Below are positions 1 through 6,511 of a stretch of DNA of 12,577 nt, piece after piece; position 1 is the first letter of the stretch, and each line of letters starts with the position of its first letter. Origin of the DNA: Cyclobacteriaceae bacterium (GTDB lineage: Bacteria > Bacteroidota > Bacteroidia > Cytophagales > Cyclobacteriaceae); the NCBI GenBank assembly GCA_028289505.1, contig JANQPK010000314.1:1-12577 (forward strand), written 5' to 3'. The notes beneath the pieces were generated by a model. The model saw only the letters and a list, made by a program, of their open reading frames with translations, did not search any database and was not told where the DNA came from. Position numbers and translations under genes: made by a program.

Positions 1-1
1 T

Positions 2-505
2 ACCAATGAGAATATTCCCATTATATCAGAGAGTCTGGAAGGTGTGTGGTCATACAAGAAAGGGGATAATGCTCAGTGGAAAAATAGGTATTACAACGAT
101 GACGACTGGGACCAGGTGGTGGTTCCCAGTCCATGGGAAAACCAGGGCTATCGCCAGTATGATGGATATGGTTGGTATCGCAAGACTACTAGGCTAACTG
201 AGAAACACCTTGAAGAACCCATGGTCCTGGTATTGGGTAGAATTGACGACTTCGATCAGACCTTCTTTAATGGGAAAATGATCGGCAGCACTAATGATGG
301 AAAACGGTATGGCCGAAGTTGGTCGTTTTCTAAAGTCAGGGTTTATGATATTCCGAAAGATCTTATCAAGCCAGGGCAGACCAACACCATCGCAGTTAGA
401 GTACTGGATATCGGTAATGTGGGTGGCATCTATGATGGACCCATTGGTATCTTGCCCAAGTCACAGGTAGGCAAATTTCTGGACTACTACAAAAGTGAAT
501 GGTAG
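2..505 (+). CDS. C-terminal part of a protein with a glycoside-hydrolase-type sugar-binding jelly-roll domain (5' truncated)
   Basis: The frame is open from base 2 to the TAG at 503-505, so 167 residues are visible and the start lies outside the window. The fragment has the look of the beta-sandwich sugar-binding domain of GH2-type glycosidases and of some sialate O-acetylesterases: an early Trp, a D-D-D-W segment followed by V-x-V-P-x-P-W-E, then G-W-Y-R-K, and a strand with G-R-I-D-D-F-D followed by F-N-G-K-x-I-G. It ends in a strand carrying G-G-I-Y-D-G-P-I-G. No catalytic residues can be assigned, because a catalytic domain, if present, would be upstream. By family knowledge this fold binds glycans or packs against the catalytic domain in secreted enzymes. 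It is convergent with purU. The domain call is fairly secure; the identity of the whole enzyme is not, and an esterase or glycosidase are both possible. Confidence 0.75.
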   Translation, partial: TNENIPIISESLEGVWSYKKGDNAQWKNRYYNDDDWDQVVVPSPWENQGYRQYDGYGWYRKTTRLTEKHLEEPMVLVLGRIDDFDQTFFNGKMIGSTNDGKRYGRSWSFSKVRVYDIPKDLIKPGQTNTIAVRVLDIGNVGGIYDGPIGILPKSQVGKFLDYYKSEW

Positions 506-509
506 GCAG

Positions 510-554
510 CCTGCCTGGCAGGTCTCATGCTTCCAGTTTTGCAGGTCCCAGGCA
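510..554. repeat. Overlapping short inverted repeats between convergent genes
   Basis: Just after the stop at 505 there is a short dyad, cctgc (510-514) and gcagg (518-522). A second pairing joins tgcctgg (512-518) with ccaggca (548-554), 7 bp with a 29-nt loop. They could form alternative hairpins between the two convergent stops. There is no clean T-run, so a rho-independent terminator is not supported; this is only a possible transcript-end structure. Confidence 0.3.
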
Positions 555-557
555 TAC

Positions 558-616
558 TGTATGCTGTTGCTATGAGCTGTATGCTGTTGCTGTATGCTGT
601 TGCTGTATGCTGTTGC
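558..616. repeat. 13-bp minisatellite (tgtatgctgttgc), four copies
   Basis: Identical 13-bp units lie at 558-570, 578-590, 591-603 and 604-616. The last three are perfectly tandem and the first is separated from them by 7 bases (tatgagc). The array ends three bases before the purU stop codon (619-621 on the minus strand), so it sits entirely in the intergenic space between two convergent genes. Units this short and without spacers are not a CRISPR array. Perfect identity suggests recent expansion by slippage. Confidence 0.9.
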
Positions 617-618
617 TG

Positions 619-1488
619 TCAATCAAATATGATTGTTCGGTTTTGGTAAACCAGTACCTTTCGTTGTAGGTGTTTATAAACTGCTCTTGACAAAACGATC
701 TTTTCCAGATCTTTACCTTTATGAATCAGTTGAGGGACGTCATCCTTATGAGATATTTGTACCACATCTTGATCAATTATGGGACCGGCATCCAATTCTT
801 CGGTTACATAATGGCTGCTGGCACCAATGATCTTGACACCTCTGGCATGAGCTGAGTGATAAGGTCGAGCTCCTGGAAATGCAGGCAGGAAACTATGGTG
901 TATGTTGATGATCTGATAGGGGAAGGCATTAATGAGGTTTGGGGTCAAGATTTGCATGTATCTGGCCAGTACCACAAAATCCACTTCCAATTCCTGCAGT
1001 ATAGCCAATTGCTGTATTTCCTGCTCAAGCTTGTTTTCAGGGGTTACAGGAAAATGCTTAAATGGGATATCGAAGCGATCCGCTACCTCTTTTAATCTCT
1101 GGTGATTGCTGATAATGATGGGTATATTCACTGTCCACTCTCCTGCCTGATAGCGTCCTAATATGTCGTAGAGACAGTGTGCGGATTTACTTACAAATAT
1201 GGCCATGTTGGGTCTATGGGAGCTGAAATGCAGGCTCCAATCCATTTGGTAACGGTCGGCAATTTCCTGCTGAAAAACCGTCCCTATTTGGTCATCTGAG
1301 ATGCCGAACCCTTCAAGTTCCCAGGCTACTCGCATGAAAAAGACATGGTCATTAAAGTCAACATGCTCGTCCAAGTCCATAATATTTCCTCCATTGCGGC
1401 TTATAAAATCGGTTACCCTGGATATAATACCAGATTGATCCGGGCAGCTGATCAGAATTACTGCCTGAGGAGAACTAGGCTTGCTCAT
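619..1488 (-). CDS. purU: Formyltetrahydrofolate deformylase
   Basis: This 289-residue protein is the usual length for PurU, which hydrolyses 10-formyltetrahydrofolate to tetrahydrofolate and formate in the cytoplasm, balancing the one-carbon pool and supplying formate to PurT-type purine synthesis. Residues 8-85 form an N-terminal ACT domain (opening I-L-I-S-C-P-D-Q-S-G-I-I), the likely amino-acid sensing part; in E. coli, PurU responds to methionine and glycine. Residues 92-285 are the formyl-transferase fold. The catalytic triad of the family is visible as N195 and H197 in I-N-I-H-H-S-F-L-P and D233 in E-L-D-A-G-P-I. The start ATG overlaps the stop of the upstream thioesterase gene (ATGA, 1485-1488), which suggests translational coupling. 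Nothing appears degraded. Confidence 0.96.
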   Translation of the reverse strand: MSKPSSPQAVILISCPDQSGIISRVTDFISRNGGNIMDLDEHVDFNDHVFFMRVAWELEGFGISDDQIGTVFQQEIADRYQMDWSLHFSSHRPNMAIFVSKSAHCLYDILGRYQAGEWTVNIPIIISNHQRLKEVADRFDIPFKHFPVTPENKLEQEIQQLAILQELEVDFVVLARYMQILTPNLINAFPYQIINIHHSFLPAFPGARPYHSAHARGVKIIGASSHYVTEELDAGPIIDQDVVQISHKDDVPQLIHKGKDLEKIVLSRAVYKHLQRKVLVYQNRTIIFD

Positions 1489-1907
1489 GATTCCAGGAGA
1501 GTTTTGGTGGTACGGTATACAGTTCCCTTAAAAAAGCCGATGGTCACCTCATCCTGATTGGTGATCAGGATCTGGTATACACCAATTTTATTGGTAAGGC
1601 TAATTTCATCAGCACTGGCCATCAGTATATCTCCTGATTTCACCGGTGAAGTAAAGGTCATGGAGGTTTCCAAAGCTACACTTAGTTTGTTGTACCCATT
1701 GCTGGCTATGGCCAAAGCACTATCTGCAAAGGCAAAAGCAATTCCACCATGGGCGATATTAAAACCGTTCATCATTTCGTCCCTGATGGTCATGGATATT
1801 TTACAGGAGCCCTCACTTACCTCCAAGACTTCGATACCCAGCCACGAACTAAAACGGTCGTTTTTCAGCAAATGGTTAATAACGGCTTTTACGGACGAAG
1901 ATGGCAT
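1485..1907 (-). CDS. PaaI-type hotdog-fold acyl-CoA thioesterase
   Basis: The 140-residue protein matches the small single-hotdog-domain PaaI family, which hydrolyses acyl-CoA thioesters, classically (hydroxy)phenylacetyl-CoA, in the cytoplasm as a tetramer. The signature is the segment N47-G48 ... H53-G54-G55 leading to A-D62-S-A-L-A, where N47 and D62 correspond to the catalytic and oxyanion-loop residues of the family. The back strands (S-V-A-L-E-T-S-M-T-F, then V-K-S-G-D) follow as expected. No other phenylacetate-pathway gene is in the window, so the substrate is open; a general housekeeping thioesterase that rescues stalled CoA esters is equally likely. It is the first gene of a two-gene unit with purU, which it overlaps by 4 bases. 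No Shine-Dalgarno precedes the ATG, as is normal for Bacteroidota. Confidence 0.9.
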   Translation of the reverse strand: MPSSSVKAVINHLLKNDRFSSWLGIEVLEVSEGSCKISMTIRDEMMNGFNIAHGGIAFAFADSALAIASNGYNKLSVALETSMTFTSPVKSGDILMASADEISLTNKIGVYQILITNQDEVTIGFFKGTVYRTTKTLLES

Positions 1908-1913
1908 TTGGGG

Positions 1914-1927
1914 TTATGAGTTATGAG
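1914..1927. repeat. Two tandem copies of ttatgag just upstream of the thioesterase gene
   Basis: Two exact 7-bp units are followed by a partial third (tta) in the leader of the minus-strand thioesterase gene. They lie 7 bases from its start codon, so a change in copy number would alter leader length, not the reading frame. No function is evident. The rest of the 187-bp gap (1908-2094) shows only the possible promoter element listed at 2008. Confidence 0.5.
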
Positions 1928-2007
1928 TTAATTGCGGTTGCAAGTTAACGCAGAAAACCTAAAATCCACTAGTTCAGGTAATCGTTCAACCCATCGGATA
2001 AAAGTAC

Positions 2008-2015
2008 CAAAATTA
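2008..2015 (-). promoter_or_regulatory. Possible Bacteroidota -7 element for the thioesterase-purU unit
   Basis: Read on the minus strand, this is TAATTTTG, a perfect match to the TAnnTTTG -7 consensus, about 100 bp upstream of the thioesterase start. A TTG occurs upstream (2029-2031 complement) but only 13 bases away, closer than the usual -33 spacing, so the match may be chance. Confidence 0.3.
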
Positions 2016-2094
2016 GCTTCAGGCCCTACAATGAAGCCTAAAGGTCACGGTATCTTCCATTTGATATATTATATTTATCCGATTATCATGACTT

Positions 2095-2454
2095 ATGGAC
2101 ATTGAAAAACTTGACCTGGAAGTTGACCAAATTCTAACAAGAGATACCATCTCTGCCAACTACCAGGAAATCCGCGAGGAGCTGATAGCTAAAGGATACG
2201 ATCAGGAAGAGCTGCGCTACATGATGGGGATTATCGATGAAAAACTGCTTTCCACCGTGCAAAAAGGAGGTTTGAATAAAAATGCCCGGCGAAATATGGT
2301 GATTGGTGGGGTTTTATCTTTGGTTGGCCTTATGGTGATTCTATCAGCTTATTTTGGTAAACCAGCTACTAAGGAAGTTTACTACGTGGCGCTGGTAATA
2401 TTCGCAGTAGGATATTTAGTGTTCAGAAATGGCTTTCGCAAAAGAGGAGCGTAA
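2095..2454 (+). CDS. Small two-helix membrane protein of unknown function
   Basis: I do not recognise this 119-residue protein. Residues 1-65 are hydrophilic and helical in character, rich in Glu, Asp and Leu (for example the stretch around 21-50), and probably cytoplasmic. Two hydrophobic segments follow, at about 68-87 and 94-110, separated by a short loop, and the protein ends in a basic tail (R-K-R-G-A). That predicts an inner-membrane hairpin with both ends on the cytoplasmic side. An earlier ATG at 2088 is in another frame and closes after five codons, so 2095 is the sensible start. An A/T-rich stretch at 2062-2077 may hold its promoter but only partly fits the consensus. It is convergent with the cyclase gene, whose stop lies 9 bp away. 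Confidence 0.8.
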   Translation: MDIEKLDLEVDQILTRDTISANYQEIREELIAKGYDQEELRYMMGIIDEKLLSTVQKGGLNKNARRNMVIGGVLSLVGLMVILSAYFGKPATKEVYYVALVIFAVGYLVFRNGFRKRGA

Positions 2455-2463
2455 ATTGGTCCG

Positions 2464-3783
2464 CTATTCGTTCTCCCAGTTTTGCATGGTATCGATTACA
2501 TGATCCAGGGCCTGATTCCAGGCGATCAGGGTTTTGTCGGTTTTTTGATCGCCCAATGTCTTGTCAATGGTTTCCAGCAGTGCCTGCTTAACTACCGGAT
2601 AATGTGCTTCAATCACTCCATATCTGACATGACTCTCACCTAGTTTCTTTAGTCCTAACGCCAAATGCTCTGGCCTGGCTAATGAATATACAATCCCTCC
2701 CAGCATGTGTGTCAGTAAGCGACCTTGGTCGGTCATATTTTTCTTAAATAAATTGCGGACTGCTGGAGCCAAAGCAAAAACCTTATCATAAAAAATACTG
2801 GCAAACCCATCCTGGTCATTGAGCATTTCGTGCAGAGAGGATTGAAGCTCCAAAGCAAGGTCCATTTCCTTGAAACCCAGCAATTCAAACAATTCGAGCT
2901 GTTGCTCCTTTCCGGGAATAGTGGCCATAAAGGTTTTGCCAATTAACAGGTTGTTTTGAGGTAAACCTTTAAGTACGGGTTTTGAGATCAAAATACTTGC
3001 ACCACTGCTTTTGGTATGTTGTTGTACTTTGCTGGCCACATTAACCGGATCACCAATTACCGAGAATTGCTTGTGATTGGGATGGCCTAAATGCCCAATA
3101 TAGGCCTTGCCAAAATTGATGCCTATTCCGGATTTTAACTCGATATCTAAGTCACCAAGTTCCATGCTATTCAACCTGGTCAAGGCATATTGCATGCCTA
3201 ACGCGGCTCTGATGGCATCGGTGCAAATTTTTTCCCTGGTACCACCGGAAGTGCCAAAAACACCCACTATCTCATCACCTACATACTGATATATGATCCC
3301 ATTATTCATGAGTATGGGGTCACCCAACACCGTGTAAAACCGGTTTAGCATAAAAGCGATATCAAAATTTAGATTTTCAGAAGAAAGCGAGGTAAAATTT
3401 CTCAGATCGCAAAATAGGATGGCAATGGGACGCTCATCCGCTTCGCCAACCGGGGCAAGTTCTGTTTGAAGTTGATTGACCTCACCCATTGACCAAATCA
3501 AGCGTTGTAACTTGATGTCACCATGAGGAAATGCCTGACAAGCCAATCGTATTGAAGGATCCCACTTCCTTATAAACGATGTCTCTTGTTCAGTCTGAGA
3601 TTTTCGATTAAGGTTTTCCAAGCCCTCAAGAATGCGAACCCGGCAAGTAGTACATCTGCCATGACCACCACATTCGTGAAGATGGGGAATCTGGTTTGCT
3701 ATAGAAAGGTCGAGAATGGAGCTGAATTCATCATCATTTTCCACCACCTTATTGATTCCTGAATAGGTAATTTTGTGGCTCAT
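2464..3783 (-). CDS. Three-domain sensor: [2Fe-2S] ferredoxin - class III nucleotide cyclase - globin
   Basis: The 439-residue protein has three recognisable domains and no membrane segment, so it should be cytoplasmic. Residues 1-98 are a ferredoxin fold with C38, C44, C47 and C82, the adrenodoxin-like C-x5-C-x2-C...C pattern. Residues 113-290 are a class III cyclase domain: metal-binding D126 (F-C-D-L-R-N-F-T) and D170 (Y-V-G-D-E). Residues 303-439 are a bacterial-haemoglobin-type globin with Y332 (B10), P340, F346 (CD1), Q353 (E7), proximal H385 (F8) and Y395, matching Vitreoscilla haemoglobin and the flavohaemoglobin haem domain. Oddities are Q166 where adenylate cyclases have the adenine-binding Lys, S241 at the partner specificity position, and K252 for the usual catalytic Arg. 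The ATG at 3783 is preferred over an in-frame TTG two codons upstream. It lies 20 bp after the DUF6807 gene. Cyclic-nucleotide production gated by redox state or O2/NO is inference; the domain calls are not. Confidence 0.92.
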   Translation of the reverse strand: MSHKITYSGINKVVENDDEFSSILDLSIANQIPHLHECGGHGRCTTCRVRILEGLENLNRKSQTEQETSFIRKWDPSIRLACQAFPHGDIKLQRLIWSMGEVNQLQTELAPVGEADERPIAILFCDLRNFTSLSSENLNFDIAFMLNRFYTVLGDPILMNNGIIYQYVGDEIVGVFGTSGGTREKICTDAIRAALGMQYALTRLNSMELGDLDIELKSGIGINFGKAYIGHLGHPNHKQFSVIGDPVNVASKVQQHTKSSGASILISKPVLKGLPQNNLLIGKTFMATIPGKEQQLELFELLGFKEMDLALELQSSLHEMLNDQDGFASIFYDKVFALAPAVRNLFKKNMTDQGRLLTHMLGGIVYSLARPEHLALGLKKLGESHVRYGVIEAHYPVVKQALLETIDKTLGDQKTDKTLIAWNQALDHVIDTMQNWENE

Positions 3784-3803
3784 TATCAAATAAAGAATTT
3801 AGT

Positions 3804-4838
3804 TTATTTAATTGCAAACTGGTCGGCTAACTTGTCGATCTGACGGTTGGTTATCGATGAGGAGGCCAGTATTAAGCGGTAACGAAATGTTACTGACTCT
3901 CCTGCATTCAAGTTGAAGTTTAGTTCTTTCTCACCTTTACTAAATACCTTTTGTCCCAAAGGATTTGCTGAAAACAATCCGTAATCTCTTGCATGCCAGT
4001 AGGTCGGGTATCCTGGATTTCCCGGGTGATCTATGATTATTATAGCCTCTTCTCGGCCGTTTAACCTGCCATAAAGTTTCATCCATCTGGCTTGTGTACC
4101 CCAAACAAGTTTCCCCTGCATCCCAGTGGCGCTATGGTAATTGCCATTTACTGACTGATTGGACAGCTTTTCAACTGGTTTTCCTTCTGCCCCTACCAAC
4201 TTAGTAGGCTTGGTCATAGGAAGCTCTAACGCTCTGGCTACCCTGATCGCGAACAACCCTTCTTTGTTATCAGCAAATCGTACTTCTGGGATCATGGCAG
4301 TAAGTGTGGTGGTGCGATCAATAATCCGTATTTCAGTTAGTGCCATAACTTCAAAACTAGTGGCCTCTTTCAGCATCAAATTGTTATCGGATGACCTCCA
4401 TTCCGAAGTAGTTTTTAAGGTAGCTTTCCCCAATCCATCTTTTACAGCTTCGATAGTACTGTGATGGATAGTGCCATATTGATGCTGCTTTTCAGCTGGC
4501 ACATTTTGTGAATTATTCCAGAAGTCCAGTCCATTTACATTACCATAGTTGAGCCATACACCCACATGATGTGCGTGATCTACCCGTTCTCCTTCTTTCA
4601 GAACCAATGGATAACTACGGGTTAATGTGTTGCCAGAGGCAGATATTACCGGCCACAGTACAGGTTTTTTAAGTTTATCCGAATACAAGTAGGAAGTGAA
4701 CAGTTCGCCATCAATCAGAAAATCGACTTTCTTTTGTTCATTATCTACCAGCAATTCAATAAGACAGGTACGCTGCTGACAAACCCCTTGGTGCCAGAAC
4801 CAGGCAGTAACCAGGAAAACTATTAAGCTAACCCTCAT
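3804..4838 (-). CDS. Exported DUF6807 ('PmoA') family protein, copy 1
   Basis: The 344-residue protein starts with a signal peptide (basic R2, hydrophobic 4-15, cleavage probably near residues 20-22) and should act in the periplasm or outside. It belongs to the DUF6807 family, labelled 'PmoA' in databases though unrelated in sequence to the methane monooxygenase subunit. Family signatures are D87-H-A-H-H-V-G-V-W95 followed by V-N-G-L-D-F-W (101-107), and a later I-D-H-P-G-N-P-G-Y-P. The His cluster may bind metal or substrate, but no reaction is established to my knowledge. Its ATG overlaps by one base the TAA of the upstream oxidoreductase gene (TAATG at 4836-4840), a strong sign of coupling. 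Such genes often accompany Gfo/Idh/MocA oxidoreductases and other sugar-utilisation genes, suggesting a role in processing a carbohydrate or related compound. A paralogue lies at 9894-10793. Confidence 0.88.
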   Translation of the reverse strand: MRVSLIVFLVTAWFWHQGVCQQRTCLIELLVDNEQKKVDFLIDGELFTSYLYSDKLKKPVLWPVISASGNTLTRSYPLVLKEGERVDHAHHVGVWLNYGNVNGLDFWNNSQNVPAEKQHQYGTIHHSTIEAVKDGLGKATLKTTSEWRSSDNNLMLKEATSFEVMALTEIRIIDRTTTLTAMIPEVRFADNKEGLFAIRVARALELPMTKPTKLVGAEGKPVEKLSNQSVNGNYHSATGMQGKLVWGTQARWMKLYGRLNGREEAIIIIDHPGNPGYPTYWHARDYGLFSANPLGQKVFSKGEKELNFNLNAGESVTFRYRLILASSSITNRQIDKLADQFAIK

Positions 4839-6211
4839 TAAACAGCATCAGGAACCACATATGGGCTGCGGTATTTACGAGTGAGCATCTCATTAGCCTG
4901 GGGATCGTTGATGAACTTTTCTTGTTTCCCATCAAAGGTGAGTTGCCGGTTTAATCGATAAGCAAGGTTGGCCAGTATTGGAAGATCTGAGGATAAAACA
5001 CCTTCAATTGTGGGGCAGTGTAGATCCTGGTCGTTACCCGAACGAATGGTATCTACAAAATTGGCATAATGCTCTGCTCCTCCGGGAGCTGCCATAAAGG
5101 TAGGATCGGTTGGTGTTTCAGAGGTCTCCATCGACGAGCCAGCAAAAGGCTCTTTTTCACGTTGTCTGAAGGCTTTCCAGGTACTACCATTGATTTCCAT
5201 ATAGCCCTCCGTTCCATAAAACATGTTGCCTATACGAATATTCAAACTGGATTCACTATTGGTGTAACGTCCCCGGGTTTCGAATTCCAGTATCTTGCCA
5301 TCCTCATAGGTAAAGAGTGAGGTTTGGGTGTTTGGGGTTTCCTGTGAGCACTCTTTGGGGTCGATGCCAAATATGCCCCCTGCAGAGACAATGGTAACGG
5401 GGTGCTGGTTTTTATTAAGGCCCCAGCGTGCAATATCGAATTGATGGGGGCCCTGGTTTCCGGTGTCGCCATTACCTGTATTCCAGTGCCAATGCCAGTT
5501 GTAATGGCCTCGTTTTTCATTGTATGGGCGGTAAGTAGCCGGGCCCAGCCACATATCGTAATGCAAACCCTCGGGGGGATCTGAATCTTCAGCGATACCA
5601 AAGGAATCTCTGGGCTTGTAGCAGTTACCTTTAGCCATGTAAACGTCTCCGATGCCGCCTTGGTGAAGAAATTCAATTGCTTTTCTTACGTTGGCAATTG
5701 AGCGATTCTGAAAACCTACTTGTACACGGACCTTGTACTTTGCAGCAGCCTCTACCATTTGTCTACCCTCAAATACATTGTGGTTGGATGGTTTTTCCAC
5801 ATAAACATGCTTTCCCGCCTGAGCTGCCCAGATGGTGGCCAAGGCATGCCAATGATTAGGGGTGGCAATGGAAACGGCATCAATATCAGGGTCGTCGAAC
5901 AGACGCCGCATATCCCATTCCGTTTTTGGAGCTTGGTGGCCTGCATCAACTACCGTCTTTATTCGTTCTGCAAATAAATTCTCATCCACATCACAAATGG
6001 TGCGCAACCAAACGTTACGATTCTCGGTTAACTGTACCCATTTTTTAATGTGTCCGTTTCCCTGTCCTCGAATTCCAATTACCCCGATATTAATTCTTTC
6101 ATTTGCCCCAATAATGGAGGCGTAGGATTTGGCGCTAAAGCTCAAACCCACGGCTACACCTGTAGTCCCCACCAGGCTTTTCCTGATAAACTCTCTTCTT
6201 CTGGTAGTCAT
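4838..6211 (-). CDS. Tat-exported Gfo/Idh/MocA family oxidoreductase
   Basis: The 457-residue protein begins with a twin-arginine signal (R4-R-R-E-F-I-R-K, then a hydrophobic stretch to about residue 32), so it is exported folded with its cofactor. The Rossmann dinucleotide site follows at 43-51 (G-V-I-G-I-R-G-Q-G), then the family hallmark E139-K140-P141, whose Lys is catalytic, and the substrate-side motif G-N-Q-G-P-H256 with a further Asp in F-D-I-A-R-W. These enzymes oxidise or reduce sugars, inositols and related polyols with NAD(P), and exported members are abundant in Bacteroidota. The ATG at 6211 is chosen because it places the Tat motif at the very N-terminus; the frame stays open 14 codons upstream without one. 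It is the first gene of a unit with DUF6807 and probably the ferredoxin-cyclase-globin gene. The substrate cannot be named. Confidence 0.94.
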   Translation of the reverse strand: MTTRRREFIRKSLVGTTGVAVGLSFSAKSYASIIGANERINIGVIGIRGQGNGHIKKWVQLTENRNVWLRTICDVDENLFAERIKTVVDAGHQAPKTEWDMRRLFDDPDIDAVSIATPNHWHALATIWAAQAGKHVYVEKPSNHNVFEGRQMVEAAAKYKVRVQVGFQNRSIANVRKAIEFLHQGGIGDVYMAKGNCYKPRDSFGIAEDSDPPEGLHYDMWLGPATYRPYNEKRGHYNWHWHWNTGNGDTGNQGPHQFDIARWGLNKNQHPVTIVSAGGIFGIDPKECSQETPNTQTSLFTYEDGKILEFETRGRYTNSESSLNIRIGNMFYGTEGYMEINGSTWKAFRQREKEPFAGSSMETSETPTDPTFMAAPGGAEHYANFVDTIRSGNDQDLHCPTIEGVLSSDLPILANLAYRLNRQLTFDGKQEKFINDPQANEMLTRKYRSPYVVPDAV

Positions 6212-6511
6212 AGTTGATAAGTATATAAATGGTTTTGGTAAACCTGAATGCAATAGGTAGCATCAAGTCACTTAATTTAATCAAAAAACCGTTGACCTTC
6301 TGACTTTGCCTCAAGCACCTGGTTATTTCTGGCAAATATTATAGCAGCTTTCCGCTAACCGGCAAGACCGTAGCACAGCTTAGAAAGAGGGTCGATCCTG
6401 GATATACACAAAACCCTTAGCGAAGTTGCGTATGTAATGCTTCATGCTAATTAAACTGACTTATCATTGATATATCGTTTACTTTTGACATGGGTCATAT
6501 TGATTTTTTAA
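6212..6511. other. Divergent intergenic region
   Basis: This 300-bp A/T-rich gap separates a minus-strand gene starting at 6211 from a plus-strand gene starting at 6512, so it should hold two outward promoters. On the plus side there is a perfect -7 element at 6480. On the minus side I find only an imperfect match, the complement of caaatatta around 6340, which has one extra base in the spacer. There is no convincing small gene, riboswitch or terminator; a short minus-strand frame in the gap has no family character and merges into the oxidoreductase gene out of frame. Confidence 0.6.
6480..6487 (+). promoter_or_regulatory. Bacteroidota -7 promoter element for the outer-membrane protein gene
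   Basis: TACTTTTG is a perfect TAnnTTTG match. It lies 24 bases before the ATG at 6512, a normal leader length. No TTG sits at the usual -33 spacing (the nearest, 6467-6469, is too close), so the call rests on the -7 element and its position. Confidence 0.5.

Noticed and set aside
510..554. Rho-independent terminator
   Set aside because: The stems are short or have long loops and no T-run follows on either strand.
558..616. CRISPR array
   Set aside because: The units are 13 bp and directly adjacent, with no unique spacers of uniform length and no cas genes.
2062..2077. Promoter for the small membrane protein gene
   Set aside because: TATATTTA misses the final G of the -7 consensus and no TTG sits at the -33 spacing; it may simply be A/T-rich sequence.
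3787..3789. TTG as the start of the ferredoxin-cyclase-globin gene
   Set aside because: It adds only two residues before an in-frame ATG at 3781-3783, which is the more ordinary start.
3804..4838. Methane monooxygenase subunit, from the 'PmoA' database name
   Set aside because: The protein has a signal peptide and the DUF6807 motifs but none of the membrane helices of particulate methane monooxygenase; no methane oxidation is implied.
5242..5676. Minus-strand open frame of 144 codons
   Set aside because: It is a shifted frame inside the oxidoreductase gene, whose own frame carries the conserved motifs.
6209..6253. Longer oxidoreductase starting at 6253
   Set aside because: It would add 14 residues before the twin-arginine motif; Tat signals normally begin close to that motif, so the ATG at 6211 is preferred.
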